From contig JAFXTO010000055.1 in NCBI GenBank assembly GCA_017535725.1, positions 1 through 63,251 on the forward strand: DNA of 63,251 nt. The letters run 5' to 3'. The position numbers and the translations under genes were made by a program. Shown piece by piece: positions 15,097 to 22,500 of this stretch. A model generated the notes under the pieces. That model made no database searches. It was given only the letters and a program-made list of their open reading frames with translations, and was not told the DNA's origin. The DNA is from Bacteroidaceae bacterium (GTDB lineage: Bacteria > Bacteroidota > Bacteroidia > Bacteroidales > Bacteroidaceae). Position 1 is the first letter of the stretch. Each line of letters starts with the position of its first letter.

Positions 15097-15981
15097 ATGA
15101 AGCGCGAAACACAACGTATCCTCCTGCTCCTGGTCACTCTCCTACCCTTCTTTCTCTGGAGCTGCTCCTCGAATGATGATGAGTTGGATAGTGCGACGGC
15201 CAACATCAACGCCAACCTGAAGGCTGATGGGCCCGAAGCTGCCCGATTAGAGATTCCCAAGCTGAAAGGAGGAGTCGTCAACAGATTCCTCGTCAAGAAA
15301 CTCAGCAGTGGGGAGGTCAACTTCTGCATCGAATGGGACATCGCCAAGAAAGCACAGCGATGGACCGCCTTCCGATGGGACAACACCAACAGCGGCGGCT
15401 ACATCAAGCGCGAGGATAACTTCATTGAGGATACTGATATTCCAGAGGAATACCGAACGACATACGAGAACTACCGGGGGTCGGGCTACACACGAGGACA
15501 TATCTGTGCCAGCGCCGACCGCTGGAACTCCCTCGAAGCCAATCGTCAGACGTTCCTCTACTCGAATATGCAGCCGCAGCTCTACAGTTTCAACGGTGGC
15601 ATCTGGGCGAATATGGAGATGAAAGTGCGCTCGTGGAACACGGCAGACTTCCGCGACACGCTCTATGTGGTTAAAGGAGGTACTATCGACCACAACTCCG
15701 ATATCATCGAGCATACCAGCACCGGACTGCTCGTACCCAAGTATTTCTTCATGGCTATCCTCTGCAAGAACAAGAGCACAGTCAATGAAGGCTACAAGGC
15801 TATTGGTTTCTACCTCGAGCACCGTTCGTTCTATGAAGATGAGAAGACGCTGTCGCCCTATATCGTGAGCATCGATAAACTCGAGAACCTCACGGGCATC
15901 GACTTCTTCTGCAACCTTCCCGACCGCATCGAAAATCAGGTGGAAAATAACGTGACGCCTGCGGCGTGGGGATTTCAGTAG
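15097..15981 (+). CDS. DNA/RNA non-specific endonuclease lipoprotein (NUC1/NucA family)
   Basis: 294 residues, 21 bp after the OB-fold lipoprotein. The signal ends in a lipobox FLWSC-S. The beta-beta-alpha-metal nuclease motif is TRGHICASADRW, with the catalytic histidine in the usual RGH context (the common D before RGH is T here). The metal-binding asparagine lies in LYSNMQPQ, and N-x-E appears in GGIWANMEMKVR. NUC1 enzymes cut single- and double-stranded DNA and RNA to oligonucleotides. As the last gene of the receptor operon it would degrade nucleic acid at the cell envelope. Confidence 0.92.
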   Translation: MKRETQRILLLLVTLLPFFLWSCSSNDDELDSATANINANLKADGPEAARLEIPKLKGGVVNRFLVKKLSSGEVNFCIEWDIAKKAQRWTAFRWDNTNSGGYIKREDNFIEDTDIPEEYRTTYENYRGSGYTRGHICASADRWNSLEANRQTFLYSNMQPQLYSFNGGIWANMEMKVRSWNTADFRDTLYVVKGGTIDHNSDIIEHTSTGLLVPKYFFMAILCKNKSTVNEGYKAIGFYLEHRSFYEDEKTLSPYIVSIDKLENLTGIDFFCNLPDRIENQVENNVTPAAWGFQ

Positions 15982-16031
15982 GGCGAAAAATCTCTTTTTT
16001 AGGGATTCGGATGCAGAAAGTTGAGGAAATG

Positions 16032-16064
16032 TTTGGTCAGGTCGCAGAAAAGCAGTAATTTTGC
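16032..16064 (+). promoter_or_regulatory. Promoter of rpmE
   Basis: TTTG (16032-16035), 20 nt, TAATTTTGC (16056-16064). The transcript should start near 16070, giving a leader of about 80 nt. Confidence 0.8.
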
Positions 16065-16082
16065 GCCGCAAATTCAATGAAC

Positions 16083-16132
16083 GTAGGTACACAAGCCCTA
16101 CAAAGTATTCACCGCCGGTACACAAGCCCGGC
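16083..16132 (+). promoter_or_regulatory. Twin-hairpin leader of rpmE (candidate L31 autoregulatory leader)
   Basis: Two hairpins stand in tandem: GTAGG-TACACAAGC-CCTAC (16083-16101) and GCCGG-TACACAAGC-CCGGC (16114-16132). The 9-nt loops are identical while the stems differ but still pair, as expected for selection on structure plus loop sequence. They sit between the promoter and the start codon of the ribosomal protein gene. A protein, possibly L31 itself, may bind the loops. Confidence 0.7.
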
Positions 16133-16151
16133 AACAATCTACTCCAAAACA

Positions 16152-16403
16152 ATGAAACAAGGTATTCATCCCGAGAACTATCGTCCTGTTGTCTTCAAGG
16201 ACATGAGTAATGGCGACATGTTTCTGAGCCGTTCCACCGCCAAGACCACGGAAACCGTGGAATTCGAAGGCGAGACCTATCCCGTCGTCAAGCTCGAAAT
16301 CTCCAGCAGCTCCCACCCCTTCTACACCGGTAAGAGCAAGCTCGTTGACACCGCTGGTCGCGTCGACAAGTTCATGAGCCGCTACGCTCGCAGCCGCAAG
16401 TAA
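16152..16403 (+). CDS. rpmE: 50S ribosomal protein L31 type B
   Basis: 83 residues from the ATG at 16152 ([19 protein letters not shown]). The protein lacks the zinc-binding CxxC pair of type A L31 and contains the conserved [10 protein letters not shown] and [10 protein letters not shown] segments, which identify the zinc-free type B form. L31 bridges the ribosomal subunits at the central protuberance. The gene is monocistronic, with its own promoter, structured leader and terminator. Confidence 0.96.
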   Translation: MKQGIHPENYRPVVFKDMSNGDMFLSRSTAKTTETVEFEGETYPVVKLEISSSSHPFYTGKSKLVDTAGRVDKFMSRYARSRK

Positions 16404-16467
16404 ACCTTCGGCACTGCGCAGGAGTACAACAGGAACGTTACCGTTGTCGGTCTGCAAAACTTACAGA

Positions 16468-16505
16468 AGGCTTCTGATGTTCGCATCGGGAGTCTTTTTT
16501 TTTTG
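16468..16505 (+). terminator. Rho-independent terminator of rpmE
   Basis: An 11-bp stem GGCTTCTGATG / CATCGGGAGTC (with G-U pairs) closes a UUCG tetraloop and is followed by about ten T. It lies 65 bp after the rpmE stop. Confidence 0.9.
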
Positions 16506-16585
16506 CATTAAATAAATTAAAAACGTCTTTCAATATAATAAATGCGCGCGCGTTGCGTTATTATATTACAGAAAGAGTTGAAAGC

Positions 16586-17695
16586 ATGGCGCCATACAGC
16601 TTTTATATCTCGCTGGCATTTATGATAGGAGCCGTTTGTACGGCCATCATAATACCGCTGATTATAGCTTTCTGCCGTAAGTTTGGTTTCTACGACCAGC
16701 CTAACGAGCGGAAGGTGCATCATGCTGCTATACCCCGACTGGGCGGTTTGGCCTTTTTGCCCTCGCTGGGTATCAGTTTCCTGACCGTTCTGCTCATCTA
16801 TGCCACCTCCACCGACAGTCTTGGCAGCTTCCATATCTCCGCCGCAGTGATGGTGCTTGGTGCCTGCATCATCTACCTCATCGGTCTGTTGGACGACCTG
16901 CTTGACCTTCATGCCACCACCAAGTTCATCATCATGTTTGTGGCCTCTGCCTTCATCCCCTTATGCAATCTTGTTATTGGGAATCTCCACGGTCTTTTTG
17001 GCATCTATGAACTTCCTCTGTGGGTGGGCTATGGGCTGACGGTGTTGGTTATCATGACCTTGGTCAATGCGCTCAACCTGATTGACGGTATCGATGGTCT
17101 CTCCTCTGGTATCTCCATCATCGCCTTGTGTATCTATACCTATTGTTTTATCGACCTGCGCAACATCGTCTTCTCGGTGGCATCGGCGGGTCTTCTGGGT
17201 GCCGTGGTGATGTTTTTCTTCTACAATGTCTTCGGCCGGGTGGGTCGTTTGAAGATTTTCATGGGCGATGCCGGCAGCCTTATTCTGGGCTACGTCCTAT
17301 CCTACCTGAGCATCAAGTACACGTTGGTTTGTGAGCACGACATCTACACCGAGGTCAATCCCCTCTTGCTTCCCATGTCCATCTTCCTGGTTCCCGTGCT
17401 GGATCTGATACGTGTGGCATTGACCCGACTGATGGCTGGTGAACCGATGTTCAAGGCTGACCGCCGACATATTCACCATGTCCTGATGTCTGCCGGCCTG
17501 TCCATGCACCAGACCCTCTGCATCATCCTTGGTCTGGTCGCCGGTTTCATCGTGCTCAATCTGTGGTTGGAACAGGCTATGGTTCCCCTGACCGTCATCT
17601 TCCTCCTCGACCTGTCGCTATTCATTATCTTCTTCGTGGTCGTTTACAGCGTGGTTCATCGCCGCGAATCCATGACGGAAATGATAACAGAGTGA
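16586..17695 (+). CDS. Undecaprenyl-phosphate sugar-1-phosphate transferase (WecA/MraY family, GT4-type)
   Basis: 369 residues from the ATG at 16586; an earlier TTG at 16553 is less likely. The protein has about ten membrane segments. Family motifs are DQPNERKVHHAAIPRLGG near residue 33, the DDLLDLH aspartates, NALNLIDGIDGLSSG (D-x-D-G loop), GDAGSLILGY, and the late DRRHIHHVLM, the histidine motif of WecA. These enzymes start O-antigen, capsule or teichoic-type glycan synthesis by moving GlcNAc-1-P or a similar sugar to the lipid carrier. H-I-H-H favours WecA-like over MraY. It is followed by repeats and converges with rny. Confidence 0.92.
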   Translation: MAPYSFYISLAFMIGAVCTAIIIPLIIAFCRKFGFYDQPNERKVHHAAIPRLGGLAFLPSLGISFLTVLLIYATSTDSLGSFHISAAVMVLGACIIYLIGLLDDLLDLHATTKFIIMFVASAFIPLCNLVIGNLHGLFGIYELPLWVGYGLTVLVIMTLVNALNLIDGIDGLSSGISIIALCIYTYCFIDLRNIVFSVASAGLLGAVVMFFFYNVFGRVGRLKIFMGDAGSLILGYVLSYLSIKYTLVCEHDIYTEVNPLLLPMSIFLVPVLDLIRVALTRLMAGEPMFKADRRHIHHVLMSAGLSMHQTLCIILGLVAGFIVLNLWLEQAMVPLTVIFLLDLSLFIIFFVVVYSVVHRRESMTEMITE

Positions 17696-18130
17696 AAGGT
17701 TGAAAGGTTGAAAATTGAAATATTGAAAATTGAAAAATTGAAAAATTGGGCGGCCGATTATGCGTGATAACGGAATAACGAAGCCGCAGAAATTGAAAGA
17801 TTGAAAGATTGAAAATTGAAAGATTGAGAAATTGAAAAATTGAAAAATTGAAGATTGAAAAATTGGGCTGCCGATTATTCGTGATAACGGAATAACGTGA
17901 TAACGGAATAACGAAGCCGCAGAAATTGAAAGATTGAAAGATTGAAAAATTGAAGATTGAAAAATTGGGCGGCCGATTATGCGTAAAAACGTTATAACGG
18001 AATAACGGAATAACGAAGCCGCAGAAATTGAAAGATTGAAAGATTGAAGATTGAAAGATTGAAAATTGAAAGATTGAAAATTGAAAGATTGAAAATTGAA
18101 ATATTGAAATATTGAAAAATTGAGAAATTA
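17696..18130. repeat. Three-copy composite repeat array (ATTGAAA and TAACGGAATAACG)
   Basis: This gap of about 435 bp has no gene. It holds three units, at 17747-17795, 17866-17930 and 17967-18027, each running GGGCGGCCGATTATGCG (or GGGCTGCCGATTATTCG), GATAACGGAATAACG repeats, GAAGCCGCAG, and each embedded in AAATTGAAAGATTG words. The GGCGGC and GCCGC ends can pair, so each unit can fold as a hairpin with a repeat-made loop. Confidence 0.85.
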
Positions 18131-18192
18131 AAAGGTTTAAAGTTTAAGAGGTGTTCCGGCGGAATGCAGACCTCATTAAACTTTAAACCTTT
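18131..18192. terminator. Long inverted repeat between convergent genes, likely bidirectional terminator
   Basis: Arms of 22-23 bp, AAAGGTTTAAAGTTTAA-GAGGT and its complement (18131-18152 and 18170-18192), differ by one inserted base. The loop itself carries TTCCG-G-CGGAA. It lies between the convergent transferase gene and rny. Dense A/T flanks fit termination on both strands, though no pure T-run is present. Confidence 0.6.
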
Positions 18193-18212
18193 AACTTTGG
18201 GTGGTGAGTCCT

Positions 18213-18246
18213 ATTAAGTAGGTATTCAAATGAACACCTACTTAAT
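18213..18246 (-). terminator. Hairpin downstream of rny
   Basis: A perfect 11-bp inverted repeat, ATTAAGTAGGT / ACCTACTTAAT, with a 12-nt loop, 17 bp after the rny stop codon. There is no clear T-run, so it may be a processing or stability element. Confidence 0.5.
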
Positions 18247-18262
18247 TCTTGTTTAGGACAAA

Positions 18263-19822
18263 TTATTTTGCATAGCTGACAGCACGTGTCTCGCGAATGA
18301 CGGTAATCTTCACCTGACCGGGATAGGTCATTTCGTTTTGTATCTTCAGTGCGATGTCGTTGCTGAGTGTCTCTATCTGTTTGTCGTCAATCTTATCAGC
18401 CCCGACGATGACACGCAGTTCGCGTCCAGCCTGGATGGCATACGTCTTGGTGACTCCTGTATAGCTCATGGCGATGTTCTCGAGATCCTTCAGACGCTTG
18501 ATGTAAGCTTCAGCTATCTCACGGCGGGCGCCCGGTCGTGCTCCACTGATGGCATCACAGATCTGCACGATGGGGGCAATCAGCGATGTCATCTCCATCT
18601 CTTCGTGGTGAGCACCGATGGCGTTGCAGATATCCGGTTTCTCCTTGTATTTCTCAGCCAGCTTGGCACCGTAGAGTGCGTGTGGCAGTTCGGGTTCCTC
18701 GTCGGGCACCTTACCTATGTCATGCAGCAGTCCGGCACGTTTTGCCTTCTTGGCGTTCAGTCCCAGCTCGCTGGCCATCACTGCGCAGAGATTAGCTGTC
18801 TCGCGGGCATGCATCAGCAGGTTCTGTCCATAACTGGAACGGTATTTCATCTTTCCGACAATACGGATGAGTTCCGGATGGAGACCATGAATACCCAGGT
18901 CGATGGCCGTGCGCTTGCCCACTTCCATGATTTCCTCGTCCACCTGTTTCTTCACCTTGGCCACCACCTCTTCAATACGTGCGGGGTGGATACGTCCGTC
19001 GGCCACCAGCTGGTGGAGTGCGAGGCGTGCAATCTCACGACGTACTGGGTCGAATCCGCTGATGACAATCGCCTCGGGCGTGTCGTCCACCACGATTTCT
19101 ACCCCAGCAGCAGCTTCCAAAGCACGGATGTTACGGCCTTCGCGCCCGATGATGCGTCCCTTCACATCATCGTTCTCGATGTGGAATACGGTGACGCTGT
19201 TCTCCACGGCGGCCTCGGTGGCCACACGCTGTATGGTCTGGATGACGATGCGCTTGGCCTCCTTGTTGGCGGTCATCTTGGCATCATCCATGATTTCGTT
19301 GATGTAGCTGGCAGCATTGGTCTTGGCCTCGTCCTTCAGCGTCTCGATGAGTCGTTCCTTGGCTTCTTCCGCTGTCAGGCCGCTGATTTTCTCCAGCTGG
19401 GTGCGCTCCTGGTTGATGAGGTTTTCCAAGCGTTGTCCCAGTTCCTCTTCGCGTTTCTGGAGGATAGCCTGTTGTTGTTCCAGGCGTTTGCGTTCTGCCT
19501 CCTGCTCGCTCTTACGACGATTGAGCTCGTCTTGACGCTGGTTCAGGCTTATCTCGCGTTGCTTGATGCGGTTCTCGCCCTGTTGAATCTGTTGGTTGCG
19601 CTGTTGCACTTCCTTCTCCAGTTCAGCTTTCTTGTTGAGGAATTTCTCCTTGACTTCGAGCAGTTTCTTCTGTTTAATGACTTCGGCCTCTTTCTTGGCC
19701 TCTTCATGCAGCTCCTTGACTTTTGCGGGCTTGATGCGGTTGTACCAGATTAGCTGGTAGATACACACAGCCACTGCTACGAGAGCGGATGCGATGGTGA
19801 TTATCAATCCTGTTAGTGACAT
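18263..19822 (-). CDS. rny: Ribonuclease Y
   Basis: 519 residues with the full RNase Y order: an N-terminal membrane anchor ([20 protein letters not shown]), a long coiled coil to about residue 190 ([10 protein letters not shown].., [16 protein letters not shown]), a KH domain with the GxxG loop in [15 protein letters not shown], and an HD domain ([12 protein letters not shown], later IGAHHEE). It is a membrane-bound endoribonuclease that starts mRNA decay. Length is usual for the family. It lies downstream of zapA and a candidate small RNA and has no obvious promoter of its own. Confidence 0.97.
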   Translation of the reverse strand: MSLTGLIITIASALVAVAVCIYQLIWYNRIKPAKVKELHEEAKKEAEVIKQKKLLEVKEKFLNKKAELEKEVQQRNQQIQQGENRIKQREISLNQRQDELNRRKSEQEAERKRLEQQQAILQKREEELGQRLENLINQERTQLEKISGLTAEEAKERLIETLKDEAKTNAASYINEIMDDAKMTANKEAKRIVIQTIQRVATEAAVENSVTVFHIENDDVKGRIIGREGRNIRALEAAAGVEIVVDDTPEAIVISGFDPVRREIARLALHQLVADGRIHPARIEEVVAKVKKQVDEEIMEVGKRTAIDLGIHGLHPELIRIVGKMKYRSSYGQNLLMHARETANLCAVMASELGLNAKKAKRAGLLHDIGKVPDEEPELPHALYGAKLAEKYKEKPDICNAIGAHHEEMEMTSLIAPIVQICDAISGARPGARREIAEAYIKRLKDLENIAMSYTGVTKTYAIQAGRELRVIVGADKIDDKQIETLSNDIALKIQNEMTYPGQVKITVIRETRAVSYAK

Positions 19823-19844
19823 GGTTGTTTTGAATGTTGTATTT

Positions 19845-19935
19845 AAATAAATGAAAACGCACCGACCCGTGCCTGCTTAGTCCCCACGTCTGATGGGGAG
19901 CAGTCAAAGGTAGGTGCGCGAGTAGATGTCTCTAC
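19845..19935 (-). ncRNA. ssrS: Candidate 6S-like RNA between zapA and rny
   Basis: On the minus strand the 119-bp gap folds into an outer stem CGCACC/GGTGCG (19858-19863 with 19913-19918), an internal bubble, and an apical rod CTGCT-tagt-CCCCA-loop-TGGGG-AGCAG (19873-19903), with a U-rich 3' flank. A closing stem, bubble and long apical rod is the 6S layout, and in many bacteria ssrS lies next to zapA. A part of the outer flank could also pair further. Homology to the Rfam 6S families could not be tested here; a generic leader structure for rny is the alternative. Confidence 0.5.
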
Positions 19936-19941
19936 AAGTTA

Positions 19942-20232
19942 TTACTTCAGGGCCTCGTTGACCTCATTGATAAGGCCATTGAGCTGTGCCATGATAGGCT
20001 CGAGGTTTCCGCTGGCTTTGCTTTTCTCGTACCTCACGGCAATATCTATGAGCGTCATCAGCAGGTAGACATTACTTTGCTGGCCCGCATAGGTGTTCGC
20101 ATAATGCGTGTGCTGCTTGTTGATGAACTTCTCGGCGTTGCGGTAGAAAATCTCCTCATCACGCTTGGCATCGATGCTGAAATTCTGACCGCATAACTTG
20201 AGTGTTATCTTTAGGGTATCGCTGACTTCCAT
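19942..20232 (-). CDS. zapA: Cell division protein ZapA
   Basis: 96 residues with the ZapA pattern: LKITLKLCGQNFSIDAKRDEE (the family's I-x-G-x-x-Y/F segment), EKFINKQ, a helix QQSNVYLLMTLIDIAVRYEK and a C-terminal coiled coil. ZapA tetramers bundle FtsZ at the Z-ring. The gene follows a small coiled-coil gene and precedes the 6S-like candidate and rny. Confidence 0.92.
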   Translation of the reverse strand: MEVSDTLKITLKLCGQNFSIDAKRDEEIFYRNAEKFINKQHTHYANTYAGQQSNVYLLMTLIDIAVRYEKSKASGNLEPIMAQLNGLINEVNEALK

Positions 20233-20282
20233 TTATTGTTTTCTTCTGTTGTTGTTGCGTATGCTCGGAGGTGCTCAGTTAT

Positions 20283-20600
20283 CTAACTTTCCGGATTCTC
20301 GAGCCCCATGCCTTTGAGCAGGGCGATACACTTGTCTACGTCTCGCACCAGTCTGGCAATTCGCTGTTTTGCTTCGGCGACGTCCTGATCGCCTATTTCC
20401 AGCATCCTTGCCAATTTCAGGTTTGCATAGTTGGCTTCGAGCTGCTTGTTCTGCTGCTTGACTTCCTGAAGTTCGCTGTCTTTCTTCACAAGCTCATTGA
20501 GCAACTCTTCATTATCCTCTTTCAATTGCATGAACTTTAGGATGAGTTGCCTGATTCGTGTTTCCAACAGTCGTATGGTTTTCTCTTCTTCGGAGGTCAT
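20283..20600 (-). CDS. Small coiled-coil protein upstream of zapA
   Basis: About 105 residues from the ATG at 20600 (MTSEEEKTIRLLETRIRQL); a GTG at 20621 would add seven. Nearly all of residues 5-70 is predicted heptad coiled coil (LKEDNEELLNELVKKDSELQ). The position directly before zapA, the size and the coiled coil recall ZapB, but sequence similarity is not evident. A cell-division role is inference. A consensus promoter precedes it, and it probably drives this gene, zapA, the RNA candidate and rny. Confidence 0.8.
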   Translation of the reverse strand: MTSEEEKTIRLLETRIRQLILKFMQLKEDNEELLNELVKKDSELQEVKQQNKQLEANYANLKLARMLEIGDQDVAEAKQRIARLVRDVDKCIALLKGMGLENPES

Positions 20601-20640
20601 TTCTAAGCCAATTTGAGCCACGGAGGTGGCTTTTTCGGCA

Positions 20641-20671
20641 CAAAGGTAATATTAAGTTTCCGTTTGTGCAA
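20641..20671 (-). promoter_or_regulatory. Promoter of the coiled-coil/zapA/rny cluster
   Basis: Minus strand TTG (20671-20669), 20 nt, TACCTTTG (20648-20641), about 40 bp before the ATG. Confidence 0.75.
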
Positions 20672-20680
20672 GTTTGTGAG

Positions 20681-21319
20681 CTATTTTTTATTCTCTTCTT
20701 CGATATTTGGCCTCTTTTCCTTCTTTGCGAGCATCACAGTGGTGAATACATACTCGCTAATCCAGTTTTCAGAGAATCCTAATTTCTGCTGGTATAGCCG
20801 GATTTGTGCAACAGCACGTCTGACGTTCTCGTCCTTCCACTCATCCTTCGTGAGCAAGTCGTGAACGGTCTTCTCTGTCATGGTCTTCAACATCCCACGC
20901 ATGAATGCCGGCAGGCGGAATTTCCATTGCATGAGGTTGCCCATGACCATCATCAGTTCCTGGGAGAAAGCCTGGAACTGCAACATGTAGGTCTGCACGT
21001 CCTGCAGTTTCTTACAGCGTTTCTTCACGCTGTTGTCAATTTCCGCGGGGAAGGTTTCGCTGACGTGGTAAACTTCCTGAAGCATGGCGCCACAACGTTT
21101 CTTCTCACCAACGCCGAGTTTATTGTTGACAGTGGGCACCTTCAGGGTCTGCTTGAATACCCTCAGGTCAGGTAATGCAGCGAGATTACTAATGCCCACT
21201 TGAGCAGCGATACTTGCCTGGAGATATACTCTGATGAGTGTCATGAAATCTTCCATGCCACCCACTTTGGTTTCTGGTTCTGCCGACTTGCGGCCAAAGA
21301 GTCTTGTGAAAAAGGACAT
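20681..21319 (-). CDS. Conserved hypothetical protein
   Basis: 212 residues, mostly helical, no signal peptide or membrane segment. It starts MSFFTRLFGRKSAEPETK and has repeated basic helices (VKKRCKKLQDVQTYMLQFQ, MQWKFRLPAFMRGMLKTM). I recognize no catalytic motif. The MSxFxxLFGRK start is common in soluble Bacteroidetes proteins of unknown role. Codon use matches its neighbours, so it is very likely a real gene. It lies between rfbA and the zapA cluster, in the same direction. Confidence 0.75.
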   Translation of the reverse strand: MSFFTRLFGRKSAEPETKVGGMEDFMTLIRVYLQASIAAQVGISNLAALPDLRVFKQTLKVPTVNNKLGVGEKKRCGAMLQEVYHVSETFPAEIDNSVKKRCKKLQDVQTYMLQFQAFSQELMMVMGNLMQWKFRLPAFMRGMLKTMTEKTVHDLLTKDEWKDENVRRAVAQIRLYQQKLGFSENWISEYVFTTVMLAKKEKRPNIEEENKK

Positions 21320-21324
21320 TATAG

Positions 21325-21416
21325 TTTAGGGGATTTGGGGTTATTGGGGGGATTGGGTTATTGGGGGTGATGGGGTTAATGGGGATAATGGGCAATGGGG
21401 ATAATGGGCAATGGGC
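21325..21416. repeat. GGGGATAATGGGCAATG tandem repeats
   Basis: The gap between rfbA and the hypothetical gene is built of GGGGTTATTGGGG and GGGGATAATGGGCAAT words, with no gene. Confidence 0.8.
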
Positions 21417-21417
21417 C

Positions 21418-22305
21418 TCATTGATCTTTAAGTTCATCGATGACTTTAAGGAGGTATTGGCCGTACTGGTTCTTAATCATGGGCTGGGCCAACTGTCGCA
21501 TTTTTTCTTCGGTAATCCATCCCTTGCGGTATGCGATACCTTCGAGGCATGCGATTTTGAGTCCTTGACGTTTCTCAATGACCTCGATGAAGGTGGAGGC
21601 TTCGCTGAGACTGTCGTGTGTACCGGTGTCCAACCATGCGAAACCACGACCGAGGGTCAGCACCTTCAGCTCCCCGTCTTCGAGGAATTGCTGGTTCACG
21701 GTGGTGATTTCCAACTCACCGCGTGCGGAGGGCTTGATTTCATGAGCCACGCGCACCACCTTATTTGGATAGAAATACAGCCCAACGACTGCATAGTTCG
21801 ACTTCGGCTGCGCTGGTTTCTCCTCAATGCTCAGGCAGTTACCCTCCTGATCGAACTCGGCCACGCCATAGCGTTCCGGGTCGTTGACCCAATAGCCGAA
21901 GACGGTAGCCTTCTGTTCCTGTTCCGCTGTGCGAACGGCTTCCTTCAACAATCCACTGAGGCCTGCACCGTGGAAGATGTTGTCACCCAGCACCAGACAA
22001 GCACTGTCATCACCGATGAAATTCTCACCGATGAGGAAGGCCTGTGCCAGTCCATCGGGCGAGGGCTGTTCGGCATATTCAAAACGAACCCCGAAATCCG
22101 AGCCATCGCCCAGCAACCGGCGGAAAGCCGGCAGGTCGTGGGGAGTGGAGATAATCAGTATCTCACGGATGCCCGCCAACATCAGGACCGAGATAGGATA
22201 GTAAATCATCGGCTTGTCGAAAATGGGAAGCAACTGCTTCGAGACCCCTTTCGTAATGGGGTACAAACGGGTGCCGGAACCACCGGCAAGAACTATTCCT
22301 TTCAT
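21418..22305 (-). CDS. rfbA: Glucose-1-phosphate thymidylyltransferase
   Basis: 295 residues; joins dTTP and glucose-1-phosphate to dTDP-glucose, the first step of dTDP-rhamnose and related sugars. The signature [18 protein letters not shown] opens the nucleotidyltransferase fold; [27 protein letters not shown], the sugar-binding [19 protein letters not shown] and [10 protein letters not shown] follow. Length is that of RmlA. No rfbB, C or D genes are adjacent. A consensus promoter lies directly upstream, so it is expressed on its own. Confidence 0.97.
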   Translation of the reverse strand: MKGIVLAGGSGTRLYPITKGVSKQLLPIFDKPMIYYPISVLMLAGIREILIISTPHDLPAFRRLLGDGSDFGVRFEYAEQPSPDGLAQAFLIGENFIGDDSACLVLGDNIFHGAGLSGLLKEAVRTAEQEQKATVFGYWVNDPERYGVAEFDQEGNCLSIEEKPAQPKSNYAVVGLYFYPNKVVRVAHEIKPSARGELEITTVNQQFLEDGELKVLTLGRGFAWLDTGTHDSLSEASTFIEVIEKRQGLKIACLEGIAYRKGWITEEKMRQLAQPMIKNQYGQYLLKVIDELKDQ

Positions 22306-22325
22306 GTATTATCGCATTTTGTGGC

Positions 22326-22357
22326 GCAAAAGTACGCTAAAAAGGTATTAAATCCAA
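22326..22357 (-). promoter_or_regulatory. Promoter of rfbA
   Basis: Minus strand TTGG (TTG 22357-22355), 20 nt, TACTTTTGC (22334-22326), 21 bp before the rfbA start codon. Confidence 0.78.
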
Positions 22358-22419
22358 AAAAGTGAGCCTCTTTTTTCGTTTTTCTGTCAGAAATAGCACG
22401 ATTATTGAAAAAGTATATC

Positions 22420-22428
22420 TATCTTTGC
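22420..22428 (+). promoter_or_regulatory. -7 element for the BY-kinase gene
   Basis: TATCTTTGC lies 72 bp before the ATG at 22501. No clear TTG is found 20 nt upstream. Confidence 0.6.
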
Positions 22429-22500
22429 ACCCGCTAAGCATGTTTTCGGACACGCTCTCGTGTATTCACAAGTTACAAATAACTACACCTTAATTATATT

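Noticed and set aside
16468-16505. Riboswitch between rpmE and the transferase gene
   Set aside because: The hairpin with UUCG loop and T-run is a plain terminator; no aptamer-like fold is seen upstream of the next gene.
16553-16585. Earlier TTG start for the WecA/MraY-type gene
   Set aside because: The ATG at 16586 gives the usual N-terminal membrane helix; the extra eleven residues lie in the leader.
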